A program made the position numbers and the translations under genes. The notes beneath the pieces were generated by a model. The model did no database searches and was not told the DNA's origin. It saw only the letters and a list, made by a program, of their open reading frames with translations. A stretch of 64,000 nucleotides of DNA, taken from NCBI RefSeq assembly GCF_050433125.1, contig NZ_JBNPXV010000006.1, positions 62,001 through 126,000 of the forward strand. Direction: 5' to 3'. This DNA comes from Roseimarinus sediminis. Lineage in GTDB: Bacteria; Bacteroidota; Bacteroidia; Bacteroidales; Prolixibacteraceae. This document shows positions 16,957 through 26,530 of the stretch, in pieces; positions within the stretch are counted from its first letter, which is position 1, and each line of letters starts with the position of its first letter.

Positions 16957-18666
16957 TCAATGCTTTACATGTTCATTGTAGACCCGTTTTAGCCAGGGAA
17001 GCAACAACATGGTGAGCAGAAATGCACCGGCAGTTAACAGGGCATTGGTGAGGAAGAAGTTCGATTTTTTCTCAAACAGGTCCCACATTCCCGAAAGCAC
17101 TCCTGATAATTTATTTCCAATGGCAGTTGATAAAAACCAGCCTCCCATCATCAGGGCTGCAATTCGTTTTGGGGCCAGTTTTGATACCAGCGAAAGGCCC
17201 ATTGGGCTCAGGCACAGTTCACCAATGGTTATTACTCCGTAAACTCCAAAAAGCCAGGCAACCGAAGCCTTGTCCATTCCATTGCCTGAACTGATGGCCG
17301 CAGCAACCATCACCAGCCACGAAAGTGCAGAGATGAGCATGCCCCAGGCAATTTTTCCTGGTGTTGATGGTTCCTTTTTTCTTCTTCCCAGAAAACCAAA
17401 AAAACCAACAACGAGTGGTGTTAACACAACGACAAAGAAGGGATTAATTGATGCCTGCAATTCGGTGGGCCACAAAACAAGTTTCCCATGCTCCTGGCGG
17501 GCATCTTCCTTCACCTTTTCCCATTCATCTGCACTCAGATCGTCTGGTTTCCCGTCCAGGTTTCCTGCAGGAAGTTCTTTATTGTAATTATCGAAATAGT
17601 AGCTGGGCCCCATTTCGGTACCCAATTCCTCACCGTGCAAACCAATTACCTGCCGTTCGCGAGGTACAGTAGATACATCTTCGGTGCTGGCAATGGTGTT
17701 AATCACCATTTCCATTTTGGGTCCCAGTTCGCGATCGGTATTGTTTTTGGCCCAGTAGGTGAGTGCAGAACCATTCTGATGAAATACAGCCCAAAAGATG
17801 ATTACCACACCAAATATCGACAGCAGGGCGGCAATGGGTGCCTTTTCGTTTTTTGCTGCACTGCGCCAGGTATTGAAAAAGAAAAGTAATACCGGAAGAC
17901 AGAAGAAGATGAAGGCATCGTTGGAGTCGGAACCAAACAGGTCGCCTGGAATCATCCATCCGATGGCAGCAGCAACAAAGGCAGGAAGAAAAAGAACAGT
18001 AAAGATACGCGACAGTGGTAAATCGCCTTCGCGCTTGGGCGAAATCTGATCGGCTTCCTTAATCTCGGGTACTTTCCAGTTGCCCCAGGCAAACCAGATA
18101 ACCCCTATGAGCATACCAAATCCGGCAGCAGCAAAAGCCCAGCCCCAGCCATAGGTTAGTCGAAGCCATGCAGCCACGAAATTGCACACAAAGGCGCCGA
18201 TGTTGATTCCCATGTAGAAAATGTTGTAGCCTGAGTCTTTGAGATGTTCATACTCGGGTTTTTCATACAACTTGCCAAGTAGCACTGAAACATTGGGTTT
18301 AAACATGCCATTCCCCAGAATGATAAGCAAAAGTGAAAGATAGAAGGCCATCATGCTGTTGGGAATCGACAAGCCAATGTAACCCGCGGCCATCAGTACC
18401 CCGCCAATGTAAATCGACCGGCGGTAACCAATAAAACGGTCGGCCAGCAGTCCTCCGAAGAAAGGCGTCAGATAAACCAGTGCCAGATAAGTGCCGTAGA
18501 TATCGGCAGCTTCCATGTTACTCATGCCCAAACCTGCAAAGGTGGCTGTTTCGGGAGCAATCATATACAGGGTGAAAATACCCAGCATCAGATAGTAGCC
18601 GAAACGCTCCCACATTTCGGTGAAGAAAAGGATCATTAAACCCCTCGGATGTTTGCTTTTTGCCAT
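16957..18666 (-). CDS. POT-family proton-coupled oligopeptide transporter (569 aa)
   Basis: Imports di- and tripeptides with protons across the inner membrane. It begins MAKSKHPRGLMILFFTEMWERFGYY; the ETEMWERF-type signature of helix 1 and GGLLADRFIGYRRSI (PTR2 signature) are present. NIFYMGINIGAFVCNF matches the second PTR2 motif. A ~90-residue charged insertion (FHQNGSALTYWAKNNTDREL onward) in a later periplasmic loop makes it longer than its neighbour. A second POT gene lies just upstream on the same strand. Confidence 0.93.
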   Translation of the reverse strand: MAKSKHPRGLMILFFTEMWERFGYYLMLGIFTLYMIAPETATFAGLGMSNMEAADIYGTYLALVYLTPFFGGLLADRFIGYRRSIYIGGVLMAAGYIGLSIPNSMMAFYLSLLLIILGNGMFKPNVSVLLGKLYEKPEYEHLKDSGYNIFYMGINIGAFVCNFVAAWLRLTYGWGWAFAAAGFGMLIGVIWFAWGNWKVPEIKEADQISPKREGDLPLSRIFTVLFLPAFVAAAIGWMIPGDLFGSDSNDAFIFFCLPVLLFFFNTWRSAAKNEKAPIAALLSIFGVVIIFWAVFHQNGSALTYWAKNNTDRELGPKMEMVINTIASTEDVSTVPRERQVIGLHGEELGTEMGPSYYFDNYNKELPAGNLDGKPDDLSADEWEKVKEDARQEHGKLVLWPTELQASINPFFVVVLTPLVVGFFGFLGRRKKEPSTPGKIAWGMLISALSWLVMVAAAISSGNGMDKASVAWLFGVYGVITIGELCLSPMGLSLVSKLAPKRIAALMMGGWFLSTAIGNKLSGVLSGMWDLFEKKSNFFLTNALLTAGAFLLTMLLLPWLKRVYNEHVKH

Positions 18667-18825
18667 AATAGATTTCTGTTTTTTAGCTTTGATTGTTCTA
18701 CAGTATGGTTTTGTGGTGAAAACGGTTCAATAAACGCACACAATAATAAGGGCTTGTTCTGCGCTATGGAATGATAAAACCCCAGAAAGATAATGAAATC
18801 TGTAGGGAATTGAGATGACAGGTCA

Positions 18826-18861
18826 TAAAAAAACCGGAACAGTGAACTGCTCCGGTTTTTT
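18826..18861 (-). terminator. Terminator of the second POT gene
   Basis: AAAACCGGA / TCCGGTTTT stem with a 12-nt loop; the minus strand continues with a T-run. It separates the two POT genes, so each is probably its own transcription unit. Confidence 0.8.
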
Positions 18862-18877
18862 AAATTATCAAGCGATA

Positions 18878-20392
18878 TTATTTTATTCCTTTCATCATCT
18901 TTTTTAACCAGGGTGATATCAGCATCAATATGGCTGCGGCAATGGCCGTTTCGATGGCAATGAACCAGAATACCGAAATCTCCATACCGAGTTTGGTCTC
19001 CAGGTTCAGCGATATGGCTTTCATTTGTGAGGCCACGAAATTACCTGCTGCAAACGATCCCATCCATACACCCATCATGGTCGATACCAGCTTGGCCGGC
19101 GATAGTTTGGTTACCATCGATAAACCAATGGGCGATAAACACAACTCACGAAATGTGTGGAGCATAAAAACCATCACCAGCCACAGGGGGCTGACCAGGT
19201 TGCCTCCTTCGGCCAGTTTGCTTGCAAATGCCATGATTACAAAGCCTATTGAAAGCAAGAGCATACCCCAGCCAAATTTCATGGGCGTATTGGGATTTAG
19301 TTTCTTCTTGTCAAGCCTGGCCCACAGTATACTGAACAAAGGCGCAAACATTACAATGAAAATGGCATTGACACTTTGGAACCACGAAGCGGGAATCTCC
19401 CAGTTTCCAATCATACGCTGGGTTTGGTCGCGGGCAAATACATTAAAGGTTGTTCCGGCCTGTTCGAAGCCCGACCAGAAAAAGATATTGAAAACAGCCA
19501 AAACAAGGATTACTCCAACACGGCTCCATTCGGTTTTTCCGTTAGTTCCCCGCACAATGCTGGTGACCAGATAGGCCAGACCACCGAAACCAACAATCCG
19601 AAGGATCCATGATTGAAGCGTAGGATCGACACTGCTCCACCCAAAAATGAAACCAAATACAAGGCCAACCATGATGATGACATACATGACGATGGTACCC
19701 CAGTCTTTCAGTGCAAGGCGGTTTCTGATTTCCTTAACTTTTGGCGGCATCCCGATATTGCCAAGGGTATGACTGCGAATAAAGAACCAAATAGTACCAA
19801 TCAGCATTCCTGCTCCGGCAGCCATAAAACCGTATTCCCAGGCAACCTGTTCCCCCAGTTTTCCTGCCACCAGGGGTGATAAGAAAGCACCCAGGTTAAT
19901 ACCCATGTAGAAAATGGTAAAACCACCATCTTTTCGGGGGTCGTTGTTATCGTACAACTCACCTACCATGGTCGATATGTTCGGTTTAAAGAAGCCATTT
20001 CCAAGAATAAGAATTCCTAAACCGGCATAGAAAATCATTTGACGGTACTCCATGTCGGCATTGCCCATCATAGCACTTGCTGCGAGCATGAATTGCCCGA
20101 TGGCCATGGTTAAACCACCAATGTAAATGGTTTTTCGCTGACCAAGAATTTTGTCGGCTAAAACACCGCCAATGATGGGAGTCACATATACAAGTCCTGT
20201 AAAGATACCATAGATGGTAAAGGCATCCAGTTCGCCCAATTCAAAGCCACCTTCAGCAAAGGTTGCTGTTAGAAAAAGCACCAGAAGGGCGCGCATTCCA
20301 TAGTAACTAAACCGTTCCCACATTTCGGTGGCAAACAGCGACGATAACCCTACCGGGTGTCCGAAGAATGCTGTATTCTTATCTCGAGTCAT
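18878..20392 (-). CDS. POT-family proton-coupled oligopeptide transporter (504 aa)
   Basis: The helix 1 motif is FATEMWERFSYYGMRALLVL, with the PTR2 signatures GGVLADKILGQRKTIY and FTIFYMGINLGAFLSPL. About 14 transmembrane helices are predicted from the hydropathy. It is shorter than the adjacent paralogue because it lacks the large loop insertion, so the pair probably differs in substrate range or regulation rather than being a recent duplication. Confidence 0.93.
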   Translation of the reverse strand: MTRDKNTAFFGHPVGLSSLFATEMWERFSYYGMRALLVLFLTATFAEGGFELGELDAFTIYGIFTGLVYVTPIIGGVLADKILGQRKTIYIGGLTMAIGQFMLAASAMMGNADMEYRQMIFYAGLGILILGNGFFKPNISTMVGELYDNNDPRKDGGFTIFYMGINLGAFLSPLVAGKLGEQVAWEYGFMAAGAGMLIGTIWFFIRSHTLGNIGMPPKVKEIRNRLALKDWGTIVMYVIIMVGLVFGFIFGWSSVDPTLQSWILRIVGFGGLAYLVTSIVRGTNGKTEWSRVGVILVLAVFNIFFWSGFEQAGTTFNVFARDQTQRMIGNWEIPASWFQSVNAIFIVMFAPLFSILWARLDKKKLNPNTPMKFGWGMLLLSIGFVIMAFASKLAEGGNLVSPLWLVMVFMLHTFRELCLSPIGLSMVTKLSPAKLVSTMMGVWMGSFAAGNFVASQMKAISLNLETKLGMEISVFWFIAIETAIAAAILMLISPWLKKMMKGIK

Positions 20393-20672
20393 AGGTAATT
20401 GGATTTTTGTGAGGAAACAAAAATAGTATTTTTATTAAATTTACAGGTACGTTTCGGCAATATGAAGGAGATGTATGATTTACATGGACGCTTAGCCCGG
20501 GCTTTGTTGTATTGCTTGTGCACGAATAATAAGTTTTTATGAGACATTCCGATCTTAAGGGGACCAATTTTGTTAATCTTGAAAGCGCCTGGTGAAATGA
20601 ACAGGGCAAACAAGCAGCGGATTATAAGCACGGATGAGTACCTTGCGTGCTGATGACAAAAAGCAGGCGTGC
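20393..20672. other. Divergent intergenic region upstream of the POT gene
   Basis: CAAAAATA at 20418-20425 (minus strand TATTTTTG) is a candidate -7 box for the POT gene. I found no convincing gene here; the short minus-strand ORFs look spurious. Confidence 0.4.
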
Positions 20673-20782
20673 TTTTACCCAAAACCTAGCGTGGTTTCAC
20701 TCAAAACCTAGTGTGGTTTTACCCAAAACCTAGTGTGGTTTTACCCAAAACCTAGTGTGGTTTTACCCAAAACCAAGCGTGG
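20673..20782. repeat. Five 22-bp tandem repeats
   Basis: Units at 20673, 20695, 20717, 20739 and 20761 share TACCCAAAACCTAGTGTGG with one to four substitutions at the outer units; a degenerate half unit follows. The array ends about 45 bp before the NAD(P)HX repair gene. Confidence 0.92.
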
Positions 20783-20829
20783 TTTTTTCAAAAGTGGCTT
20801 TTTGGTTCAAAATTTAGAATTTAAAAAAT

Positions 20830-22344
20830 ATGAAACTATTCAGAACAGAGCAGATTGCAGCGATCGACCGTTATACGATAGCACATGAGCCTATTGAAGC
20901 CATCGACCTGATGGAACGGGCCGCTGCAACTGTGGCAGCATATGTAGTACAAGAAACATCGTGGGAAGGAAACATTCATGTTTTTTGCGGGCCCGGGAAT
21001 AACGGTGGCGACGGACTGGCAGTGGCCCGTCTGCTGGCAGGCCATGCTGATCGGTTCAGGGTAATGCTTTGGCTGCTTGATTTTGGAAAAGAATTGACCG
21101 GAAGTGCTGCCATCAACTTTCAGCGATTAAGTGAGCAGGGGCTGGTCGGGGTGAAAAGGCTAAATAATTTAAACGATTTGCCAATAATCAAGGAGGATGA
21201 GTTCGTCATTGATGCGCTTTTTGGTTCGGGGCTGAACCGACCCCTCGATGGATGGCCTGCTGAAATTGTACAGCACATCAATCATTCAGGAGCTGAAGTG
21301 CTGTCGATTGATATCCCTTCGGGCCTGATGGGCGAAGACAATACGCACAATATCCCTGAAAACATTATAAGAGCAAACATTACACTGACTTTTCAATTTC
21401 CTAAACTGAGTTTTCTTTTTCCCGAAAATGAAATTTATACCGGAGCATGGCTGGTACAAGATATTGGTTTGCATCCCGATGCCATTGAATCAACATTTTC
21501 ACCTTTTCATTACCTGGAAAAATCACTGCCTGGCAGTTGGCTGAAAAATCGCAGTAAGTTCGCCCACAAGGGAAACTTCGGACATGCCCTGCTCATATCA
21601 GGTGCCTATGGAAAAATGGGGGCGGCCGTGCTGGCGTCGCGCGCCTGCCTGCGGGCGGGTGTTGGCCTACTAACGACACATGTGCCGCACGGAGGATACC
21701 CCATTATTCAAACGGCCGTTCCTGAAGCCATGACCAGCATCGACGAATCGGATATCATGTTTACTGGTGCAACTGTTGGAGCGGAGTATCAGGCGGTGGG
21801 CTGTGGCCCCGGGTTGGGTCAGAAAGTTAATACCCAGCGTGGACTGAAGAAATTAATTGAAGAGCTAAGCTGCCCCTTACTGCTCGATGCCGATGCATTG
21901 AACATACTGGGAGCAAACAGAGACTGGCTGAAACTGCTGCCTGCCGATAGCATCCTAACGCCTCATCCCAAAGAATTTGAACGCTTAACAGGACCGGCTG
22001 AAAGTGCCTGGGAGCGCTTGCAGATGGCCATTTCGTTTGCACAGCGAAACAGAGTAATTGTAGTCCTGAAGGGTGCTCACACCCAGGTGATCGACAGCGA
22101 TGGCGAGGTGTGGTTTAACAGTAGCGGCAATCCCGGAATGGCCACAGCCGGAAGCGGAGATGTACTAAGCGGCATTGTTCTTGCGTTATTAGCTCAGGGT
22201 TACAAGCCATTCGATGCGGCCAGACTGGGCGTGTATGTTCACGGAGTGGCAGGTGATGTGGCTGCAGAAAGCCGGGGTTATGAAGCACTCATCGCTTCCG
22301 ACATCATCGAATCGCTTGGTGAGGCCTTTCGAAGCATGTATTAA
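20830..22344 (+). CDS. nnr: Bifunctional NAD(P)H-hydrate epimerase / ADP-dependent dehydratase (504 aa)
   Basis: Repairs hydrated NAD(P)H. The N-terminal ~215 residues are the YjeF_N epimerase (HVFCGPGNNGGDGLAVARLL; SIDIPSGLMGED). The C-terminal ~280 residues are the ribokinase-like dehydratase with GHALLISGAYGKMGAAVL, LTPHPKEFERL and the signature NPGMATAGSGDVLSGIVLAL. Full-length fusion of the usual bacterial size. Confidence 0.95.
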   Translation: MKLFRTEQIAAIDRYTIAHEPIEAIDLMERAAATVAAYVVQETSWEGNIHVFCGPGNNGGDGLAVARLLAGHADRFRVMLWLLDFGKELTGSAAINFQRLSEQGLVGVKRLNNLNDLPIIKEDEFVIDALFGSGLNRPLDGWPAEIVQHINHSGAEVLSIDIPSGLMGEDNTHNIPENIIRANITLTFQFPKLSFLFPENEIYTGAWLVQDIGLHPDAIESTFSPFHYLEKSLPGSWLKNRSKFAHKGNFGHALLISGAYGKMGAAVLASRACLRAGVGLLTTHVPHGGYPIIQTAVPEAMTSIDESDIMFTGATVGAEYQAVGCGPGLGQKVNTQRGLKKLIEELSCPLLLDADALNILGANRDWLKLLPADSILTPHPKEFERLTGPAESAWERLQMAISFAQRNRVIVVLKGAHTQVIDSDGEVWFNSSGNPGMATAGSGDVLSGIVLALLAQGYKPFDAARLGVYVHGVAGDVAAESRGYEALIASDIIESLGEAFRSMY

Positions 22345-22378
22345 TGGCGCAAATCACTTCGTGGTTTTGCCTTTTTTT
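22345..22378 (+). terminator. Imperfect terminator after nnr
   Basis: GGC-GCAAATCAC / GTGGTTTTGCC imperfect hairpin with a TTC loop and eight T, starting right at the stop codon. Confidence 0.55.
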
Positions 22379-22405
22379 TCATCTTTGTATTGCCAACTTT
22401 TTAAA

Positions 22406-23542
22406 ATGAATAAAATGAACAGAAAAATTCAACTATTAATATGGGTCGTATTTTTAAGTCTGGGGTTAAATGCCCAGGGAAGAGACGACAAGCGAAAAGA
22501 CAATGAACAAACAATTCAACCCGTAATTTCCGAAGGGGTGGTTTATGCACTGCCTCGTACTGGTTTTGTGATCGAAGTAGTGGCAAAACGAAGCACTTTT
22601 GTTCCGGGCCCCTATTATCAATATGCCCAAAAATACCTTGGAATTGAACAGGTGAAGAGCCAGCCCGAAACACGCTGGAACATTGTTGGTATTAAGGTGA
22701 AGCCCTTTAGTGAAGCCGATCCTGACGCAATGTTTAAAGCCATGGATCCCGTTGCCGGTTTAATTGTCAGCAATGGCTGTGGTATCATTACAGGGGTGAA
22801 TACGAGTGCCGAAGGGGGTGAATGTACGATGATTGGTGATGGTTTTATTCCCGTTGAGGAAGCCCCGGACCAATATTTCACCGATCGCTCATCCAATGAA
22901 TTCTATGAGCTGCTGGTCGATACCGAAAATGGCATCGAAACCATGAAGACCAAAAGCCTGGAAGAAAAAGCCCGTGAAGCAGCCGATTACATTATTCGCT
23001 TACGGAAGAAAAGAGCTTATGCCATTCTCGATCCCTCGGATGTTATACCTGAAGATGGTAAAGGCTATGAGGTGTTTGTGAAGGAAGCCCAACGGCTCGA
23101 TGCTTTGTATACCAGCCTGTTTACCGGTGTGACCAATACTTCGAAACATCATTTTAGTTTTCATTATCTCCCGGGGAACAAGGATGTTAAAAATGAAGTG
23201 CTTTTTCGTTTTTCCGATGAAAAGGGAGTATTGCCCAAGAGTGATCTGAGTGGGCGTCCGGTAAGTATCACCCTGAATCGCGATGCCGAAACCTATCAGG
23301 AAGCATCCAAACTAAGTGTTTCCGATCATCCTGAAGCGGGTGCAACGGGGCTGTTTTACCGGATACCGGTAATGGCCGAACTCAAAGTGAATGATGGTTT
23401 AAGCGAACTCTATCGCGGTCGGTCGCTTGTAAGTCAGTTGGGCACCCTGGCTCCTGTACCTTTAAATTTGGCCGATGGTCAGTATCAAGTCAGCTACAAC
23501 AGGCACACAGGTGCAATAGAACGTATCAGTAAAGTGCAGTAA
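22406..23542 (+). CDS. DUF4831 family exported protein (378 aa)
   Basis: Start chosen at ATG 22406, which gives a signal peptide (IQLLIWVVFLSLGLNAQG); the longer in-frame opening overlaps nnr. The body, with VVYALPRTGFVIEVVAKRST and YYQYAQKYLGIEQV, matches the DUF4831 family of Bacteroidota as I remember it. No function is known for the family. Likely periplasmic or surface-associated. Confidence 0.8.
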   Translation: MNKMNRKIQLLIWVVFLSLGLNAQGRDDKRKDNEQTIQPVISEGVVYALPRTGFVIEVVAKRSTFVPGPYYQYAQKYLGIEQVKSQPETRWNIVGIKVKPFSEADPDAMFKAMDPVAGLIVSNGCGIITGVNTSAEGGECTMIGDGFIPVEEAPDQYFTDRSSNEFYELLVDTENGIETMKTKSLEEKAREAADYIIRLRKKRAYAILDPSDVIPEDGKGYEVFVKEAQRLDALYTSLFTGVTNTSKHHFSFHYLPGNKDVKNEVLFRFSDEKGVLPKSDLSGRPVSITLNRDAETYQEASKLSVSDHPEAGATGLFYRIPVMAELKVNDGLSELYRGRSLVSQLGTLAPVPLNLADGQYQVSYNRHTGAIERISKVQ

Positions 23543-23563
23543 GCCGACAAATGTCATATAGGA

Positions 23564-23589
23564 GGGCTGCCTGGAGGCAGCCTTTTTTT
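23564..23589 (+). terminator. Terminator of the DUF4831 gene
   Basis: GGCTGCC / GGCAGCC stem, TGGA loop, seven T. Confidence 0.88.
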
Positions 23590-23625
23590 GTACCTTGCAG
23601 AAATCAAAACTAAATACTACAATCA

Positions 23626-25086
23626 ATGAGTGAAACAATAAAGAAGCTGGCACCTCAACTGCTGTGGGAAAATTTTTATAAACTGACCCAAATACCCCGC
23701 CCGTCGAAAAACGAGCTGAAAGCTGCCCGGGCAGTGAAAGCTTTTGGTGAGCAACTTGGCCTTGAGACCATCATGGATGAGGCCGGAAATGTAATTATTC
23801 GCAAGCCTGCAACTCCGGGCTATGAAAACCGCAAAACCATTATTCTGCAGGGACACATCGACATGGTGCCTCAGGCTAACAGCGGTACCAGTTTCGATTT
23901 CAACACCCAGCCCATCGATGCCTATGTTGAAGATGGCTGGGTTACAGCGCGTGATACCACTCTGGGAGCTGATAACGGAATTGGTGTGGCTGCTTCGATG
24001 GCTATTCTTGAAGCCAACGATCTTGAGCATGGTCCCATCGAAGTACTGGTAACTGTTGATGAAGAAACCGGAATGACCGGTGCTTTACAGCTACAGCCCG
24101 GTGTTCTGAAGGGCGATATTCTGATTAATCTCGACAGCGAGGATGAAGATGATATCAGCGTAGGCTGTGCCGGAGGCATCGATGTCAATGCACTTTGGCA
24201 ATATGAGGACGACCAGGATGTGACAGGTGATGTGGCTTATCAGCTCGAAATTACCGGGTTGAATGGTGGCCATTCAGGTCTTGATATTCATCTGGGGCGT
24301 GGCAATGCCTGCAAACTGATGGGACGTTTATTAAAGACACTGATTAGAAAACACGGTGTGCGCCTGGCTTCGATCAATTGCGGAAACATGCGAAACGCCA
24401 TTCCCCGCGAAGGCTTTGCTGTAGTAACCCTGTTTGATAACGAATTGGAAGCGATGAATAAAACACTGGCGGACGAACTGGACAAGTGGAAATATGAACT
24501 GGGCGCTGTTGAACCAAAATTGAATTTGAAGGCCAAACAATGCGACCTTCCCGCATGGCTGATGCCCGAAATGGTGCAGGATGACATTGTGAATGCAATA
24601 GGTGCCAGTCCGAACGGAATTATCAGAATGAGTGACAGCATGCCGGGGGTTGTCGAAACCTCGACCAATTTATCGATTGTTCGCTCGTCGGAGGGCAAAA
24701 CCGAATTACAGTGTCTGACCCGCAGTTTCATCGATTCGGCACGCGACGATGTAGCCTCTTCGCTCGAAAGCTGTTTCGAGCTGGCAGGTGCCAAAGTGGA
24801 ACTGAGTGGTGCTTATCCGGGCTGGAAGCCTAATCCTGCTTCGGAAATTCTGGCAGTGATGTCTGAAACTTTCAAAAAAATGAAAGGCAAAGATGCCAAC
24901 GAGGTGGCCATGCATGCCGGCCTTGAATGTGGAATACTGGGTGCCACTTATCCCAATTGGGACATGATTTCTGTGGGGCCAACCATCAGACACCCTCATT
25001 CTCCCTTCGAAAAAGTAAATGTTTCGTCTGTTGAACGCTTTTGGCAATTTCTTACCGAAGTGTTAAAGCAGGTGCCGGCAAAGTAG
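23626..25086 (+). CDS. pepD: Aminoacyl-histidine dipeptidase, M20 family (486 aa)
   Basis: A cytosolic zinc dipeptidase. M20C motifs: GHIDMVPQ (His ligand), DTTLGADNGIGVA (bridging Asp), VDEETGMTGAL (catalytic Glu and ligand), and HAGLECGILG near the C-terminus. The central dimerisation domain is present, so the length is the full 480-490 aa. It probably degrades dipeptides brought in by the POT transporters. Monocistronic between two terminators. Confidence 0.95.
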   Translation: MSETIKKLAPQLLWENFYKLTQIPRPSKNELKAARAVKAFGEQLGLETIMDEAGNVIIRKPATPGYENRKTIILQGHIDMVPQANSGTSFDFNTQPIDAYVEDGWVTARDTTLGADNGIGVAASMAILEANDLEHGPIEVLVTVDEETGMTGALQLQPGVLKGDILINLDSEDEDDISVGCAGGIDVNALWQYEDDQDVTGDVAYQLEITGLNGGHSGLDIHLGRGNACKLMGRLLKTLIRKHGVRLASINCGNMRNAIPREGFAVVTLFDNELEAMNKTLADELDKWKYELGAVEPKLNLKAKQCDLPAWLMPEMVQDDIVNAIGASPNGIIRMSDSMPGVVETSTNLSIVRSSEGKTELQCLTRSFIDSARDDVASSLESCFELAGAKVELSGAYPGWKPNPASEILAVMSETFKKMKGKDANEVAMHAGLECGILGATYPNWDMISVGPTIRHPHSPFEKVNVSSVERFWQFLTEVLKQVPAK

Positions 25087-25127
25087 ATTTAGTAGTCTGT
25101 TGCGATAGGTATTTTGATCTTATTTAT

Positions 25128-25157
25128 GGAGCCCCGTTTTTAGCGGGGCTCTTTTTT
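25128..25157 (+). terminator. Terminator of pepD
   Basis: GAGCCCCG / CGGGGCTC stem with loop TTTTTAG, then six T. Confidence 0.9.
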
Positions 25158-25194
25158 CAGCTCCCGCTAATTATACGAATTGGAAGACTTACGA

Positions 25195-26292
25195 TCAAAA
25201 GGGGGGCATCATGGTGAGTACTTCGTTTTTTGTGCTCAGGTAACGTCCCATTGCACTGGCTGTGAGACATGAGTGCACGGGGATTACTTCAATAATGTCG
25301 CCTACTTCGATGTTGTTGAAGTAATCGGCCGAAATTTTAATGATCCCGTGCTCCTGCGATAAACGACATAAATAATCGGTAGGCGGAAGCAAGGTTCTGA
25401 TGCCGTTGTGTTGTACGATTATTCTTCCATAAAGGGGTTTGCCATCAATGTTTTGGATCCAGTCTTTCGAGAAATGAACCGCCCCGCCATAAATCACGAT
25501 TTCATTTCGCTGGCGCTGTTTCGAGACAACAGGACAATGCATTCTTACGGCGATGTCGTCGATTTTACAAGCCCCCAGGCTGTGTTGTTTCAAATCGTAA
25601 AACACAAAGTTTCCGGGACGAATTTCATCGATGTTCTGAAAATATTCCGAAACCGAACAGCCGGGAGTGTCTCCTATCGAAATTTCGATGTTGGGATACT
25701 TGCGGCGGAACAGGTTTTTCAGGTGACTCATCTTCTGCACGGCATCAAAATGGATATTTTGTACTTCATTGCGCGAGCGGGCTTCGTAGCTATGGCCTGC
25801 ATGGGTAATGAAGCCCTTGAATTTAAGCAGCGGGTTGGTTTCGATCGACTGAACTATCTGCTCAATCTTCTGGACCGATGAACTGCTGATCCCGACCCGG
25901 TTAAAACCGGTAGTGACTTTTACGAAAATGCCTGTAGGGTGGCTCAGCCGGGAGCTGATTTTCATGATGGTGGCCACATTGTCGACCACAATGTTTATTT
26001 GTCGCTTAGCAGTAAGTTGGTTGAGTGCGTCGATTTCGAGGGTGTTAAATGGGAAGGCAATGGTAATATCATCCCAGCCATCGCTTGCAAAGTAGGCTGC
26101 CATACTTACCGATGAAACGGTGATTTGTGTAATGCCCAGTTCGCGAAACCATCTTCCTATTTCGATCGACTGATGTGTTTTGAAATGCGGACGCAAACGA
26201 ACCTTGTGACGATGTGCCTTTTCCAGCATCAGTTCGATGTTTTGGATGCTGACTGTTTTGTTAAGTACCAGGGTAGGACGAACAATGTTCAT
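25195..26292 (-). CDS. PLP-dependent D-threonine aldolase / D-serine dehydratase-like protein (365 aa)
   Basis: An alanine-racemase-fold enzyme. The PLP lysine lies in RLRPHFKTHQS near residue 38. The C-terminal D-ser_dehydrat-type domain has an His-x-Cys pair in IPVHSCLTASAMG, which in the family binds zinc. It could act on D-threonine, D-serine or a hydroxy-D-amino acid; the exact substrate cannot be read from sequence. Single gene, convergent with pepD. Confidence 0.85.
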   Translation of the reverse strand: MNIVRPTLVLNKTVSIQNIELMLEKAHRHKVRLRPHFKTHQSIEIGRWFRELGITQITVSSVSMAAYFASDGWDDITIAFPFNTLEIDALNQLTAKRQINIVVDNVATIMKISSRLSHPTGIFVKVTTGFNRVGISSSSVQKIEQIVQSIETNPLLKFKGFITHAGHSYEARSRNEVQNIHFDAVQKMSHLKNLFRRKYPNIEISIGDTPGCSVSEYFQNIDEIRPGNFVFYDLKQHSLGACKIDDIAVRMHCPVVSKQRQRNEIVIYGGAVHFSKDWIQNIDGKPLYGRIIVQHNGIRTLLPPTDYLCRLSQEHGIIKISADYFNNIEVGDIIEVIPVHSCLTASAMGRYLSTKNEVLTMMPPF

Positions 26293-26483
26293 TGTATTAC
26301 AAGGTATTACAGGTTCACGATTGCTGTTTTAGGGAAAACAGCCGCAGCAGCAGTATGCTTCTGAATTTCGGCTGCCGTTCACATCCTTTGCGTTTCCAAT
26401 TCGTTTAAGTTCCCCATCAACAACTTGAATTGCTTAAAAGTAGTTAATGTAGTGCAGAATTGAAAGTGATGAAAAAGAAATGC

Positions 26484-26510
26484 AAAAAAAAATCCCGCAG
26501 ATGCGGGATT
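26484..26510 (-). terminator. Terminator of purA
   Basis: AATCCCGC / GCGGGATT stem with loop AGAT; minus strand followed by nine T. Confidence 0.9.
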
Positions 26511-26530
26511 TCAATATTTTGTGAAGCCAA

